64,000 bases of DNA from an uncultured Prevotella sp. (GCA_937922435.1 CAKZVT010000051.1:6149-70148); one strand, 5' to 3'; counted from the first letter of the stretch, positions 25,888 through 34,978 are shown. Program-made: numbers and translations. The notes: generated from the letters alone by a model not told the origin.

Positions 25888-27192
25888 TTACCTGCCTTTA
25901 CGCAAATCCTTGACCCTGACGGCTTTACCGTCGGAAACCGGTATCGAGCCTTTCTTTACCAATTTTACTTTCGGCGTGAGCAGTATTTCGTCTTTGAGTG
26001 CGCGCTGGATGGCTTTCGTCATTTCGTGCAGTTCCGGGTACACGTCCGACGGCATTTTGTCCAGTTCTACCTCCACGGTCATCACGTCATTGTCGCCTAC
26101 GGTGTCGAGCGTTATTAGGTAGTTGCTGCCGATGCCTTCGAATTGCGCCAAAATCTTTTCCACTTGCATCGGGAACACGTTGACGCCCTTTATTATGAAC
26201 ATGTCGTCGGTGCGTCCCTTTATCCTGTCTATCCTCCTGTGCGTCCTTCCGCACGGGCATTCTCCGGGGATTATGCGTGTCAGGTCTCTCGTGCGGTACC
26301 TTAGTATGGGCATCATCGTGCGGTCGAGTGTCGTCAGCACCATTTCGCCTGTCTCTCCGTCAGGTACAGGTTCGAGGGTGTCAGGGTCTACGATTTCTAC
26401 GATGTAGTTGTCTTCCCACAGGTGCATGCCGTTCTGGTATTTGCATTCGAAGGCTACGCCCGGGCCGTTCATTTCCGTCATTCCGAAGCTGTTGTACGCT
26501 TTCACGCCGAGCAGTTGCTCTATGCGCCGCCGCTGCTCTTCGGTGTGTGGCTCCGCCCCGATGAACAGGGTGTGCAGCTTTGTGCTGCGTGGGTCTATCC
26601 CCTCGTCCTTGAACACGTCGGCCAGCCTTATCGCATAGCTGGGTATGGCATGTAGGCATGTTGTCCCGAAGTCGCGGATGAACATGATTTGACGCTTGCT
26701 GTTGCCTGCCGCCGCCGGTATGGTTGTAGCCCCGAGTTTCTCCGCTCCGTATTGGAAACCCAGTCCTCCGGTGAACATTCCGTAGCCCGAACTGTTTTGG
26801 AATACGTCCGTATCGCGGCAGCCTACCATGTACATGTTGCGTGCCACCATGTTGGCCCACGAGTCGATGTCGTGTCTTGAGTAGACTACCACTGTGGGGT
26901 GTCCGGTCGTTCCGCTTGACGAGTGTATGCGTATGGCGTCTTTCATGTCGCCGCCTACAAGGCCGAACGGGTAGTTTTCCCTCAAGTCTTGCTTTGTGGT
27001 AAACGGTATTTTCCGAATGTCGTCTACTGTTTTTATCGTGTCGGGCGTTATGCCGAGCCGTCCCAGCCTGCTGCCGTAAAACGGCGAGCGCAACGCCGTC
27101 TCGACCGTGCGTCTCAGCTTTTCGGCCTGTAGCTTGCGCAGTTCCTCCCGTGGCATCGTCTCTATTTCAGGCTGCCAGTATTCTCCGTTCAT
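25888..27192 (-). CDS. paaK: Phenylacetate-CoA ligase family enzyme
   Basis: A 434-aa AMP-forming acyl-CoA synthetase activating phenylacetate or a related aryl acid. The ATP-binding P-loop is SSSGTTGHPTVVVYS (about 92-106). The family motif YGMFTGGLGFQYGAEKLG follows, then FGMTEMNGPGVAFEC near 235. The C-terminal lid starts at GRTDDMFIIKGVNVFP. In gut Bacteroidetes this enzyme often works with indolepyruvate ferredoxin oxidoreductase in aromatic amino-acid turnover, but those genes are not here. The window shows no other phenylacetate catabolic genes. Confidence 0.93.
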   Translation of the reverse strand: MNGEYWQPEIETMPREELRKLQAEKLRRTVETALRSPFYGSRLGRLGITPDTIKTVDDIRKIPFTTKQDLRENYPFGLVGGDMKDAIRIHSSSGTTGHPTVVVYSRHDIDSWANMVARNMYMVGCRDTDVFQNSSGYGMFTGGLGFQYGAEKLGATTIPAAAGNSKRQIMFIRDFGTTCLHAIPSYAIRLADVFKDEGIDPRSTKLHTLFIGAEPHTEEQRRRIEQLLGVKAYNSFGMTEMNGPGVAFECKYQNGMHLWEDNYIVEIVDPDTLEPVPDGETGEMVLTTLDRTMMPILRYRTRDLTRIIPGECPCGRTHRRIDRIKGRTDDMFIIKGVNVFPMQVEKILAQFEGIGSNYLITLDTVGDNDVMTVEVELDKMPSDVYPELHEMTKAIQRALKDEILLTPKVKLVKKGSIPVSDGKAVRVKDLRKGR

Positions 27193-27229
27193 GCCGTTTT
27201 TGCTTTTTGTTTGTTGCTTTTTCAGCTTG

Positions 27230-27261
27230 CAATATTACACTTTTATTTCGACATTGCCAAA
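27230..27261 (-). promoter_or_regulatory. Probable promoter of the phenylacetate-CoA ligase gene
   Basis: Minus-strand TTTG (27258-27261), 20 bases, TAATATTG (27230-27237), one mismatch from TAnnTTTG. It lies about 38 bp before the ATG. Confidence 0.65.
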
Positions 27262-27368
27262 TTAATGACCGAATAACGTTGGTTAGACGGCTCTTCATGC
27301 CGGTGTGGATTGCCGTTGGCTTGTCCTTTTGTATCCGCGTCTTTGCAATTCACGGTCTTTTACAATGT

Positions 27369-27405
27369 AAAAGGCGGCCTTTCACACGATGAAAGGCCGC
27401 CTTTT
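27369..27405. terminator. GGCCTTT/AAAGGCC hairpin, probable terminator of the TonB receptor gene
   Basis: A perfect 14-bp stem (AAAAGGCGGCCTTT with its complement) and 9-nt loop. On the minus strand it ends in TTTT, about 42 bp after the receptor stop. Outer bases (TTTACAATGTAAAAG and CTTTTGCATTGCAA) make further partial repeats. It belongs to the same hairpin family as 60600-60636. Confidence 0.7.
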
Positions 27406-27446
27406 GCATTGCAATATGTGGCTTTTTGCAAGATGGGCTGAAATGT

Positions 27447-29873
27447 TTACATGTTCAGGCGGAAGTCTACGCCTACTTGTATGGGGTTGCCGCGTTGCGC
27501 GAACCATCTGTCGTTGCCGCTGGCGGCGCTGCTGAATGCGAATGTCGCATAATGTGTGTTGGTGGCGTTGCGGCACCATAGGCGTACTGTCGAGCTTGTG
27601 TATTGCAGGCCGAGGTGTAAGTTCAGTATGGCGTATAGCGGTTGTTTGGCGGTGTTGGCGGCATCCCAGTATGTAGAGCCTTGTGCCGTCATGTCAGCCC
27701 CGAGCAGCAAGGCATATCTGTGGGCGGTGCCTAATGGCAGGCGCAAGTCGCACCGTGCCGATAGCGTGTGGTGCGGAACGAATGGAATGGATTTCCCCTT
27801 GTAGTCTATGCGTGAGCCGTCTTCGGCGGTCTCGGTGTATTCGGTGAATTCGGCGTCGGTCAGCGCATAGGTTATACCCCATTGCAGGCGGTTGTCCGCA
27901 AGGCTGCCGCGCAACGCCGACTCAAAGCCTATGCTGCGGCTGCGCCCTGCGTTTACCATCATCCGTCCGAAACCGTAAGTCCCGGCCATAACCGACAGCT
28001 GCTGGTTGCGCACCTGCATGTAGTATGCGGCAAGGTCGGCCTGCATCGCTCCGTCAAAAAGGTTCAGGTGTGCTCCCAGTTCGTAGTTCCAGCTCTCTTC
28101 CGGCTTGTATGATATTGTTTTGTTTATTTTTTCTATGTCTTCCGGCGTGTGGGGTATGTCGTAGTCGCCGCTCATTGCGTGCGACGAGTTTGCCGTAAGT
28201 TCTGATTGTAGGACGTCTGAAAACATCTGGATGTTGAAACCTCCGGCGCGGTAGCCTTTGCTTGCTGTGGCGTATATGTTGCTGCCGTTGTCTGAAACCG
28301 TGGCGGTCAGGCCGACCTTGGGCAGCAGTTGGCTGTATGAGTTGTGGCATTTGTTGTCGAGATGTGACGACAATGTGTTTTCTGCCGATGCCCCCATGAC
28401 GTTTGCCGATACGGTCATTGAGGCGTGTGTGTCATATCTTACGGCTACGCGGCTGTAATCATAGCGCAGTCCGATGGTGGCGGTAAGACGTGGCAGTATG
28501 CGTATGTTCGATTCGTGGAATACGCCGATGTTCAGCTGTGGGGTATGGAACAGGCCGGGCACTTCCATGCTGACCCCGGCCGATACGCCGCCGGCTTTCT
28601 CAATTGCAGCGGCGGCCATTTGCTCGGCGGCTTGTTGCGGCATTCCTGCTGCAACCATTTGCTCTGTCATTGCCGTATGTATGGATGTGTACATCGCAGA
28701 CTGTATGCCCGATGCGATGTTGTCAGTGAAGCCGGTGTCGAAGAATACCGGCGCTTCAGTGCGCAGCCATTGGTAAGACGCGTAAAGGCCGCTTGTGTGT
28801 TGCCAGGCCGCGTCTGTGCTGCTTTTCAGCGACAGTTCCTGTGTCAGTGCGTTGAGCGTCTGGCGCTGTGACAGGTGCATCAGGTCGAGCGGCAGGTAGT
28901 CCTGGTCCATGTTCATGTTGTCGCGCAGGAACTGGTAGCTTGTCTGTGAGTTCAGTTGCAGGCCGTCCATGCGGTATGTCAGTCCGATGCCGGTGTTGAG
29001 CATGTTGCGCCGGTATTTGTTAGGGCGGTTGCCTTGCGGGCTTGATATGTGCCTTGTCTTTGTGTCGAGAATGCCGTATGCGAAGGCGTTTTGCGATGTA
29101 TATTGGTAATCGGCGACAATGTTCGCCGTGAATTTCTCCGTCGGTTGGAAAACGAGGCGTGTCTTTGCACCGGCTTCGTCATAGTTGTCAGCTCTGTTGC
29201 CGGTAGTGGCGTTCTTGAAAAAACCGTTCTGTCCGTTGTAGAATGCGGCGACAGAGAATGCCAGCTTGTCGCTCGGACGGTGGTAGTGCGCCAGTTCCAC
29301 GTTCCTGTAGAAGCGGCTGCCTATGGAGACGGCGAAGTCGGTGCCGTGGTATTTCATCGGGTCTTTAGAGTACAGGCGCACGATTCCGCCTTCCGAGTTC
29401 ATGCCGTACAGCGTGCCTTGTGGGCCGCGAAGCACGTCTACACGGTCTATCTGATATGTGTGGAAGTTGTACGAGCATTTGTTGACCAATGGTATTCCGT
29501 CGCTGTAAATGCCGATGGCCGGGTTGTCAACTCTTGACCCTATGCCGCGGACGTAGGCCGACGAGGTAAGCCGTGAGCCGTAGGCTGGCATCGAGAACGA
29601 CGGCACATACGAGCTTAGCGACGACAGGCTGCTAATGCCGAGACGGTTCAAGTCACGGCCTGTCAATACGGTGGAACTTAGCGGTTGTTGTCTTAAGCGT
29701 GCCACTTCTTTGGGTTGTGACACTACGATTACCTCGTCGAGGTCGTAAACGCGTGACGTGTCGGTGGCCGCCATGTCGTTGTTGGAGGGTCGGACACTTG
29801 CTTTGCCGTATTCATGTGGAGTATGTGCGATGGCCGCGCACACGGTCAAGGCCATAATGATGCTTGTTGTCAT
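27447..29873 (-). CDS. TonB-dependent outer membrane receptor
   Basis: An 808-aa receptor of the siderophore/vitamin type, not SusC: there is no N-terminal carboxypeptidase-like domain and no SusD beside it. I start it at 29873 (MTTSIIMALTVCAAIAHT, a signal peptide). A Met 48 codons upstream would overlap the next gene, lacks a signal peptide, and lies upstream of the probable promoter. A TonB box-like DEVIVVSQPKE precedes the plug (about 45-160, with VLRGPQGTLYGMNSEGG). The barrel ends QVGVDFRLNM, with Met rather than the usual Phe. The ligand is unknown; the plug resembles receptors for iron complexes. Confidence 0.92.
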   Translation of the reverse strand: MTTSIIMALTVCAAIAHTPHEYGKASVRPSNNDMAATDTSRVYDLDEVIVVSQPKEVARLRQQPLSSTVLTGRDLNRLGISSLSSLSSYVPSFSMPAYGSRLTSSAYVRGIGSRVDNPAIGIYSDGIPLVNKCSYNFHTYQIDRVDVLRGPQGTLYGMNSEGGIVRLYSKDPMKYHGTDFAVSIGSRFYRNVELAHYHRPSDKLAFSVAAFYNGQNGFFKNATTGNRADNYDEAGAKTRLVFQPTEKFTANIVADYQYTSQNAFAYGILDTKTRHISSPQGNRPNKYRRNMLNTGIGLTYRMDGLQLNSQTSYQFLRDNMNMDQDYLPLDLMHLSQRQTLNALTQELSLKSSTDAAWQHTSGLYASYQWLRTEAPVFFDTGFTDNIASGIQSAMYTSIHTAMTEQMVAAGMPQQAAEQMAAAAIEKAGGVSAGVSMEVPGLFHTPQLNIGVFHESNIRILPRLTATIGLRYDYSRVAVRYDTHASMTVSANVMGASAENTLSSHLDNKCHNSYSQLLPKVGLTATVSDNGSNIYATASKGYRAGGFNIQMFSDVLQSELTANSSHAMSGDYDIPHTPEDIEKINKTISYKPEESWNYELGAHLNLFDGAMQADLAAYYMQVRNQQLSVMAGTYGFGRMMVNAGRSRSIGFESALRGSLADNRLQWGITYALTDAEFTEYTETAEDGSRIDYKGKSIPFVPHHTLSARCDLRLPLGTAHRYALLLGADMTAQGSTYWDAANTAKQPLYAILNLHLGLQYTSSTVRLWCRNATNTHYATFAFSSAASGNDRWFAQRGNPIQVGVDFRLNM

Positions 29874-29906
29874 TATCCTGAAATGCACTGTTCTTGTTTT
29901 TGCCTG

Positions 29907-29938
29907 CAAAGGTAGCGACAATCTGCGAGCGGTGCAAT
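29907..29938 (-). promoter_or_regulatory. Probable promoter of the TonB receptor gene
   Basis: Minus-strand TACCTTTG (29907-29914), with ATTG 20 bases upstream (29935-29938). It would start transcription about 30 bp before the ATG at 29873, which argues against the longer reading frame. Confidence 0.65.
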
Positions 29939-29940
29939 CA

Positions 29941-30900
29941 TCATTTATGTGTATTTTTATACAGCCTGCCGAACCGCTTGACGTATATCCAAACGGCATA
30001 TACGGCGTAAGCGGCAAACAGCGGATAACCTATATAATATAAGGTGGCAACGGTAAATACGATATAGTTTACTGCACAAACCGCAGCCAGTCCGCATAGG
30101 TAGAGCAGTGCGTCGGCTGGAGGCAGTATGCTGCGTACCACGTCGACGGCGGCAAGGGCGATGATAACCATTGCCCATACACATACAAGGAACACACCCA
30201 ATGCCGGTGGCACGATTAGCGGATTGAGCGTGGGGTGGTAGTAGAAATGTTCCCAAATGTCGTCGGCGAACAGCCGCAGGCTGGCGTAAACCACAGCTCC
30301 GGCGGCTACGGTCAGGGCAAGCAGGGTGGGGTAGAAGGTCGGGATGTCGTTCAGATGCACGATATGGGCTTTCCTTCGCGTTGCGGTGCGCAGCAGGTAA
30401 GCGGCTGCGATGATGCAGATGACGGTCAGGAATATAATCAGATGCACGTCGGAGAACGTCTTTATGAACTGCGATATGGGGTCGTCGGGGACAACGGATG
30501 GCAGCATCGTCCTTTCGTGAAGCCAACCGATGGTCTGTTGGTCGCGTGCTATCTGCACCCAAACGCTGTCGATACTGTCGTTGGGAAGTATGCGGATTTC
30601 CGCTACTGCTACGTGGTCGCCGCCGTACACGGCAAGTGTGTCGGTGTGCATCCGTGTCAGTACTTCTTCTGGCTGCTGCCTTACCAGCACCAAAGAGTCG
30701 GCCTTTACAACAAAGTTGAAGTTTGTACCATAGTGCCGGTAGTTGTTGGCGGTGTCTTTAACGGCGGTGTCGGCGGCCATGTATTGTGCCCATGCGCTGT
30801 TGCGTTGGTATCCATGGCAGCTTGACAACACCGTAACGGCTATGACGGCTATTATGGCTGCGGCGGTAAGGTATTTGTGTGTCTTATGCTTTTCTGTCAT
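29941..30900 (-). CDS. Membrane lipoprotein with SH3-like domain, function unknown
   Basis: A 319-aa protein. The N-terminus has a hydrophobic segment ending in a lipobox-like VLSSCHGY (Cys about 28), then a ~110-residue extracytoplasmic domain (FVVKADSLVLVRQQPEEVL ... WVQIARDQQTIGWLHERTML) that resembles an SH3-type fold. About five membrane helices fill residues 150-310, and the tail is basic (RFGRLYKNTHK). It overlaps the U32 gene by 17 bp, so translation is probably coupled. I do not recognise a characterised homologue. Confidence 0.72.
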   Translation of the reverse strand: MTEKHKTHKYLTAAAIIAVIAVTVLSSCHGYQRNSAWAQYMAADTAVKDTANNYRHYGTNFNFVVKADSLVLVRQQPEEVLTRMHTDTLAVYGGDHVAVAEIRILPNDSIDSVWVQIARDQQTIGWLHERTMLPSVVPDDPISQFIKTFSDVHLIIFLTVICIIAAAYLLRTATRRKAHIVHLNDIPTFYPTLLALTVAAGAVVYASLRLFADDIWEHFYYHPTLNPLIVPPALGVFLVCVWAMVIIALAAVDVVRSILPPADALLYLCGLAAVCAVNYIVFTVATLYYIGYPLFAAYAVYAVWIYVKRFGRLYKNTHK

Positions 30901-32746
30901 CTCTGTCGGCGTAAATGTTCATTTGGCATTGCTTGCAGTCAAACTCAACGGTGAACGTCCGGCCGTCGTCCATGCGCAGCCTTAGTGGTTCGCGCCACCG
31001 TGGAGGTGTGCCGCCGTGGCGCGTGCAGTGTCCCAAGGCGCGGCGCAGACAGTGCCGGCATTGCATGATTTGCGGCTTTTCAGGCTGTTTCAGTTCGAAT
31101 GCAGGCGTGTCGACGGGTGTCCCTTCGGCTTTATAGAACTGCCTGGCAACGCTGTTTGCCACGTTGTAGTTATACTGTGTGCTGGCCGGATAACTGTTGC
31201 GTGCCGTCTTTTCCAATCCGGCGATGTCGTTTTCAGGTATGTATCTGCGGTTCTTCCGGCTCAATGCCTGTTGCAGTTTGTCAACGGCCTGGCGGCGGAT
31301 GTCGGCAAGTACGCTTGACGGAATGAAGCTGCGCGGCTCTTCGGGTACGGTTGAGAACGCTGTACATTTGAACGGAGTGTTGCCCAACCGCTCCATCTGT
31401 CGCCGCATATTGTCCTTTTGCGGCTTTTCGGCAGGTTGCATTTCCATAGCCGTCCCGACTTCCACTTGTGTTCCGTCTTCAGCTGTGAAAACAGTCTTGA
31501 TGCCATTGGCACACTCCTCCATGCGTATGCTTACCATGATTTTGCGCTCGGCCGACGGCTTGGCAAGCAGCGAGTCGAATGCTTTGTCATGACTTCTGTA
31601 CAACACCTGCCCCTTGCGCAGTCCGCGCGGCATGGCCAACGGGTAGATTTTGTTGCCATCGGCGCGGTTTACTCGGAAGCCGCACAGCTCTTTGTCGTTG
31701 AAATAGCACAGGCCGTCGCCATTGGCGAACGATGCCGTCCCGGCTACGGTTATGTGCCCTGCGCATACATCTTTGACGCAGCCTACCTGCTGTCCGATGG
31801 CTTTGGGCGTGTCGGGCGACCATATTTTGCCGCCCGAGTCGTGCATGAAGTAGTCCGTGTAGCCGCGGTTGAACGTGCGGTTGATGTCGGGTGTGAACGT
31901 GTAGCGGCATCGTCCGAGCGACGCGCGGCGGTATTTGTCGGGATGACGGGCCACGAGCCTGTTTAGCTCTTCGCTGTATGCCGCCGTTATGTTCTTGACG
32001 TAAGTTGCGTCCTTGAGCCTGCCTTCGATTTTGAACGACGACACACCTGCGTCAGCCAGCTGTTCAAGCCATCCGATGCGGCTCATGTCGCGGAGCGAAA
32101 GCAGGTGCCTGCCTTTCTCTATTATGTTGCCGCTGGCGTCAACGAGGTCGAACTTCAGGCGGCAGAACTGTGCGCACTCGCCACGGTTGGCACTGCGTTT
32201 GAAACAATATTGGGAGGCGTAGCACAGGCCGGAATACGATACGCACAGCGCACCGTGTACGAAGCATTCAAGCTGTACGGACGGCACTGCCTGGTGTATG
32301 CGCCGTATTTCGTCGAGTGTAAGTTCGCGTGCAAGTACGATGCGGCTGAAGCCGTGGGCGGCGAGCCATGCCGCCTTTTCCGGCGTGCGGTTGTCGGTCT
32401 GAGTGCTGGCGTGCAGTTCCATGCCGTCGTGCGGCATGTCGAGCAACGCCATGTCCTGCACGAGTATGGCGTCGGCGCCGGCCTCGGAGAGTTTGCCCGG
32501 CAGCCTTTCAGTCTCTGCCAGTTCGTTGTCGTAGACTATGGTGTTGACCGTTACGTAGACGCGTGCGCCGAATAGGTGGGCGTAGCGGCAAAGTTCGGCG
32601 ATGTCGGCCACGCTGTTTCCTGCGGCGGCGCGCGCTCCTCCGTGTTCCGCTCCTATGTAGACGGCGTCGGCTCCGTGGTCGATGGCCGCAATGCCGCATT
32701 CAAGGTTCTTGGCCGGGGATAGCAACTCCAATGGGACTGTCTGCAT
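30884..32746 (-). CDS. U32 family protein, RlhA-like rRNA hydroxylation factor
   Basis: A 620-aa protein of the former 'peptidase U32' family. LLSPAKNLECGIAAIDHGADAVY at the start and the Cys-rich U32 signature (AQFCRLKFDL, after CFKRSANRGEC) near 180 are clear. The extended C-terminal part, with CxxC pairs (CRHCLRRALGHC and CKQC), matches the longer RlhA-type member rather than the short TrhP/YegQ type. E. coli RlhA takes part in hydroxylating C2501 of 23S rRNA; this role is inferred from length and domain layout. It lies downstream of metA, separated by a word-repeat hairpin. Confidence 0.85.
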   Translation of the reverse strand: MQTVPLELLSPAKNLECGIAAIDHGADAVYIGAEHGGARAAAGNSVADIAELCRYAHLFGARVYVTVNTIVYDNELAETERLPGKLSEAGADAILVQDMALLDMPHDGMELHASTQTDNRTPEKAAWLAAHGFSRIVLARELTLDEIRRIHQAVPSVQLECFVHGALCVSYSGLCYASQYCFKRSANRGECAQFCRLKFDLVDASGNIIEKGRHLLSLRDMSRIGWLEQLADAGVSSFKIEGRLKDATYVKNITAAYSEELNRLVARHPDKYRRASLGRCRYTFTPDINRTFNRGYTDYFMHDSGGKIWSPDTPKAIGQQVGCVKDVCAGHITVAGTASFANGDGLCYFNDKELCGFRVNRADGNKIYPLAMPRGLRKGQVLYRSHDKAFDSLLAKPSAERKIMVSIRMEECANGIKTVFTAEDGTQVEVGTAMEMQPAEKPQKDNMRRQMERLGNTPFKCTAFSTVPEEPRSFIPSSVLADIRRQAVDKLQQALSRKNRRYIPENDIAGLEKTARNSYPASTQYNYNVANSVARQFYKAEGTPVDTPAFELKQPEKPQIMQCRHCLRRALGHCTRHGGTPPRWREPLRLRMDDGRTFTVEFDCKQCQMNIYADRDDRKA

Positions 32747-32764
32747 GGTTCTTTATAAGTGAAG

Positions 32765-32827
32765 AGTTAAAAGTGAAGAGTGAAAAATCCAAATGCTTTG
32801 CAGGTGATGGATTTTTCACTTTTAACT
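32765..32827. repeat. Word-repeat hairpin between metA and the U32 gene
   Basis: The left arm (32765-32791, made of AGTTAAAAGTGAAGAGTGAAAAATCC) is largely complementary to the right arm (32808-32827 and onward). The loop is about 16 nt. The arms are built from GTGAA/GTTAA words. One of four such hairpins in the window. Confidence 0.8.
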
Positions 32828-32843
32828 TTTCGTTTTTCGTTTC

Positions 32844-33761
32844 TTATTTTATTTCCTCAATGTCATACGGTGTTGACTGGTACACATAGTAATTCAGCCA
32901 GTTGGTGAAGAACAGGTTGGCGTGCGCGCGCCAGCGTACCAGCGGACCGAGTTCAGGGTTGTCGTCGCGGTAGTAGTTTACGGGGGTGTCCACGTCGTCG
33001 CGTTTGCCCATGTCGCGTCGGTATTCCTTGTCCAAGGTGTCGCGCGTGTATTCAAGATGGCCCGTGATGAAGAACTCGCGGCCTTCGCGTGCCATGCAGA
33101 TGCCCACGCCGCTGACGGGCGACTGCGCTATGATGCGCAGCTCCTTGTGCCGGGCTATGTCGCCTGCGGTCACTTCGGAGTGGCGGCTCTGCGGCATGTA
33201 GAAGTAGTCGTCGAAGCCGCGGAAGATGGGCAGCAGCGGCTCTTCGATGTACTGGCGGAACACGCCGAACATCTTTCTGTCGAGCATGTGCTTGTCTATG
33301 CCGTAGTGGAAGTACAGCCCGGCCTGCGCCGCCCAGCAGATGTAAAGCGTGCTGTACACATGGGTGCGCGCCCATGAGAATATCTCCGTCAGCTCAGGCC
33401 AGTAGGTTACGTCTTCGAAGCGCAGGTGCTCTACGGGTGCGCCGGTTACAATCATGCCGTCGAACTTCATATTGCGCAGCTCGTCGAAGCTCTTGTAGAA
33501 CGCCATCATGTGCTCTATCGGGGTGTTCTTTGGCGTGTGGCTCTTCAGCTTCATGAATGTCACGTCGATTTGCAGCGGCGTGTTCGACAGCACGCGGACG
33601 AGGTCGGTCTCTGTCGTAATCTTCAGTGGCATGAGGTTGAGAATGGCTATGCGCAGCGGACGGATGTCTTGTGCGTGCGCCCTTGACGAGTCCATCACGA
33701 ATATGTTTTCCCTCTTCAGGGCCTCTATGGCCGGCAGTTTGTCTGGTATCCTTAACGGCAT
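32844..33761 (-). CDS. metA: Homoserine O-acyltransferase (predicted acetyltransferase)
   Basis: A 305-aa enzyme that activates homoserine for methionine synthesis. Catalytic Cys142 (YICWAAQAG), His235 and Glu237 (TGHLEYTRD) align exactly with the family numbering. Residue 111 is Glu (GAPVEHLRF). In characterised MetA proteins Glu111 goes with acetyl-CoA use and Gly111 with succinyl-CoA use, so the product is probably O-acetylhomoserine despite the gene name. A GGAGG ribosome site stands 8 nt before the ATG, and a TACTTTTG box lies 32 bp upstream. Confidence 0.96.
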   Translation of the reverse strand: MPLRIPDKLPAIEALKRENIFVMDSSRAHAQDIRPLRIAILNLMPLKITTETDLVRVLSNTPLQIDVTFMKLKSHTPKNTPIEHMMAFYKSFDELRNMKFDGMIVTGAPVEHLRFEDVTYWPELTEIFSWARTHVYSTLYICWAAQAGLYFHYGIDKHMLDRKMFGVFRQYIEEPLLPIFRGFDDYFYMPQSRHSEVTAGDIARHKELRIIAQSPVSGVGICMAREGREFFITGHLEYTRDTLDKEYRRDMGKRDDVDTPVNYYRDDNPELGPLVRWRAHANLFFTNWLNYYVYQSTPYDIEEIK

Positions 33762-33769
33762 AAGTAATT

Positions 33770-33774
33770 CCTCC
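33770..33774 (-). promoter_or_regulatory. Shine-Dalgarno site of metA
   Basis: GGAGG on the minus strand, 8 nt from the ATG at 33761. This is notable because most genes here lack such a site. Confidence 0.7.
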
Positions 33775-33792
33775 GTTGTAAGTTGTTTCGTG

Positions 33793-33800
33793 CAAAAGTA
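33793..33800 (-). promoter_or_regulatory. Promoter -7 box of metA
   Basis: TACTTTTG on the minus strand matches TAnnTTTG, but no good TTTG lies 19-21 bases further upstream. The implied leader is about 25 nt, too short for a SAM riboswitch. Confidence 0.6.
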
Positions 33801-33933
33801 CTAAATTTTCCGCAAGGGCGTTGCCTTGTGTGCGTAAAAAAGCGGCTTGGAGGATGCGGTCAGCAGTATTTTCACTAATTTTGCACATGCAAACGGGTTC
33901 TTCGTTTTTCACTTTTAATTTTTCATTTAGCTT

Positions 33934-34626
33934 ATGTCAAGCGGTTTTACATTCAAGCGTTTCACGGTGAACCATGCCAAGTGCGCCATGAAAGTGGGCA
34001 CTGACGGCGTGCTCTTAGGGGCGTGGGCTCGTGGTGGACGGCGCATATTGGACGTAGGTACGGGCTCGGGACTTGTTGCGCTGATGATGGCGCAGAGGTT
34101 CGAGGCGGCCGAGGTGACGGCCATCGACATAGAGTCGGGGGCTTGCCTTCAGGCTCGCGAGAACGTGGCGGCGTCGCCTTTTGCTGGCAGGATAAGCGTT
34201 GTTGAGATGGCGTTGCAGGATTTCCGGAAAGGGGAGTATGACGCAATAGTGTGCAATCCGCCGTTTTACGCCGGGACGCTCGCGAGCAAAACGGCGGCGA
34301 GGACTATGGCGCGGAGCGCGGAGACGCTGCCTTTTGCCGACCTGTTCCGCCATGCGGCGCGGCTGTTGGCCGACGATGGCGTGTTCTCTGTCGTTATTCC
34401 GGCTGCTTTCAGACGTGAGTTTGACGCCGAGGCGGCCTTCGCAGGGCTGCACCCTTTGCGTGCATGCAATGTGAAGACCGTGCCACACAAGGCGGCGAGC
34501 CGATGCCTGCTGGCTTACGGCAAGCGTCCTGCCGACGCGGTGGAGGAGGCGGAAGAGTGCCTGAACAACGCCGACATGACGCGTTCCGAGTGGTATTCAA
34601 GGCTTACAGGAGAGTTTTATTTGTAA
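33934..34626 (+). CDS. tRNA1(Val) adenine-N6 methyltransferase (TrmN6/YfiC-like)
   Basis: A 230-aa SAM-dependent methyltransferase expected to methylate A37 of tRNA-Val. The start FKRFTVNHAKCAMKVGTDGVLLGAW is typical of the family. The SAM-binding motif is ILDVGTGSGLVALMMAQ (about 38-54), and the catalytic NPPF tetrad lies in AIVCNPPFYAG (about 107-117). It is divergent from metA. Its stop codon (34624-34626) directly abuts the left end of a repeat element. Confidence 0.93.
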   Translation: MSSGFTFKRFTVNHAKCAMKVGTDGVLLGAWARGGRRILDVGTGSGLVALMMAQRFEAAEVTAIDIESGACLQARENVAASPFAGRISVVEMALQDFRKGEYDAIVCNPPFYAGTLASKTAARTMARSAETLPFADLFRHAARLLADDGVFSVVIPAAFRREFDAEAAFAGLHPLRACNVKTVPHKAASRCLLAYGKRPADAVEEAEECLNNADMTRSEWYSRLTGEFYL

Positions 34627-34856
34627 TGTGAGTTCGGTAAGAATAGGCTTACTAACAGAGTAAAATATGTTTGTTTTTTATGTATTTCAAACGGTCAGCA
34701 GGTAACTGTCATTCCGCGCTCCGACGCGGAATCCATTGTAAGCGACCAGATGTTTCTATGTTTGAGTACTGGATTCCGCGTCGGAGCGCGGAATGACAGT
34801 TACCTGCTGACAGCCTGAAGTGTGATTATAAACACATTTTCCTTATATCGGATTTA
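34626..34856. repeat. Decayed MITE-like element with 42-bp inverted repeat
   Basis: The centre is a perfect 42-bp inverted repeat (34694-34735 and 34770-34811) around a 34-nt spacer. It shares a 32-base core with the element at 52.9 kb. The left end, ATGTGAGTTCGGTAAG, resembles that element's terminal repeat, and CCTTATATCGG near 34840 resembles the other end, both with mismatches. It looks like an older or longer member of the same family. The outer boundaries are approximate. Confidence 0.65.
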
Positions 34857-34978
34857 TATAATTGACAATGCCGTTTGTCGGCAATCATGATGTAAGCATT
34901 GACAAAATGTCAAATCGGAAATGTCCGAGTTTCTTGTCAAAATAGAGCGGCAATGCAGCTGTAGGCCGTCGTTTGTAT

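Noticed and set aside
29874..30017. Upstream extension of the TonB receptor (48 extra codons)
   Set aside because: It overlaps the upstream gene, contains the promoter box, and would bury the signal peptide.
33762..33800. SAM riboswitch before metA
   Set aside because: The promoter box leaves a leader of only about 25 nt, with no room for the structure.
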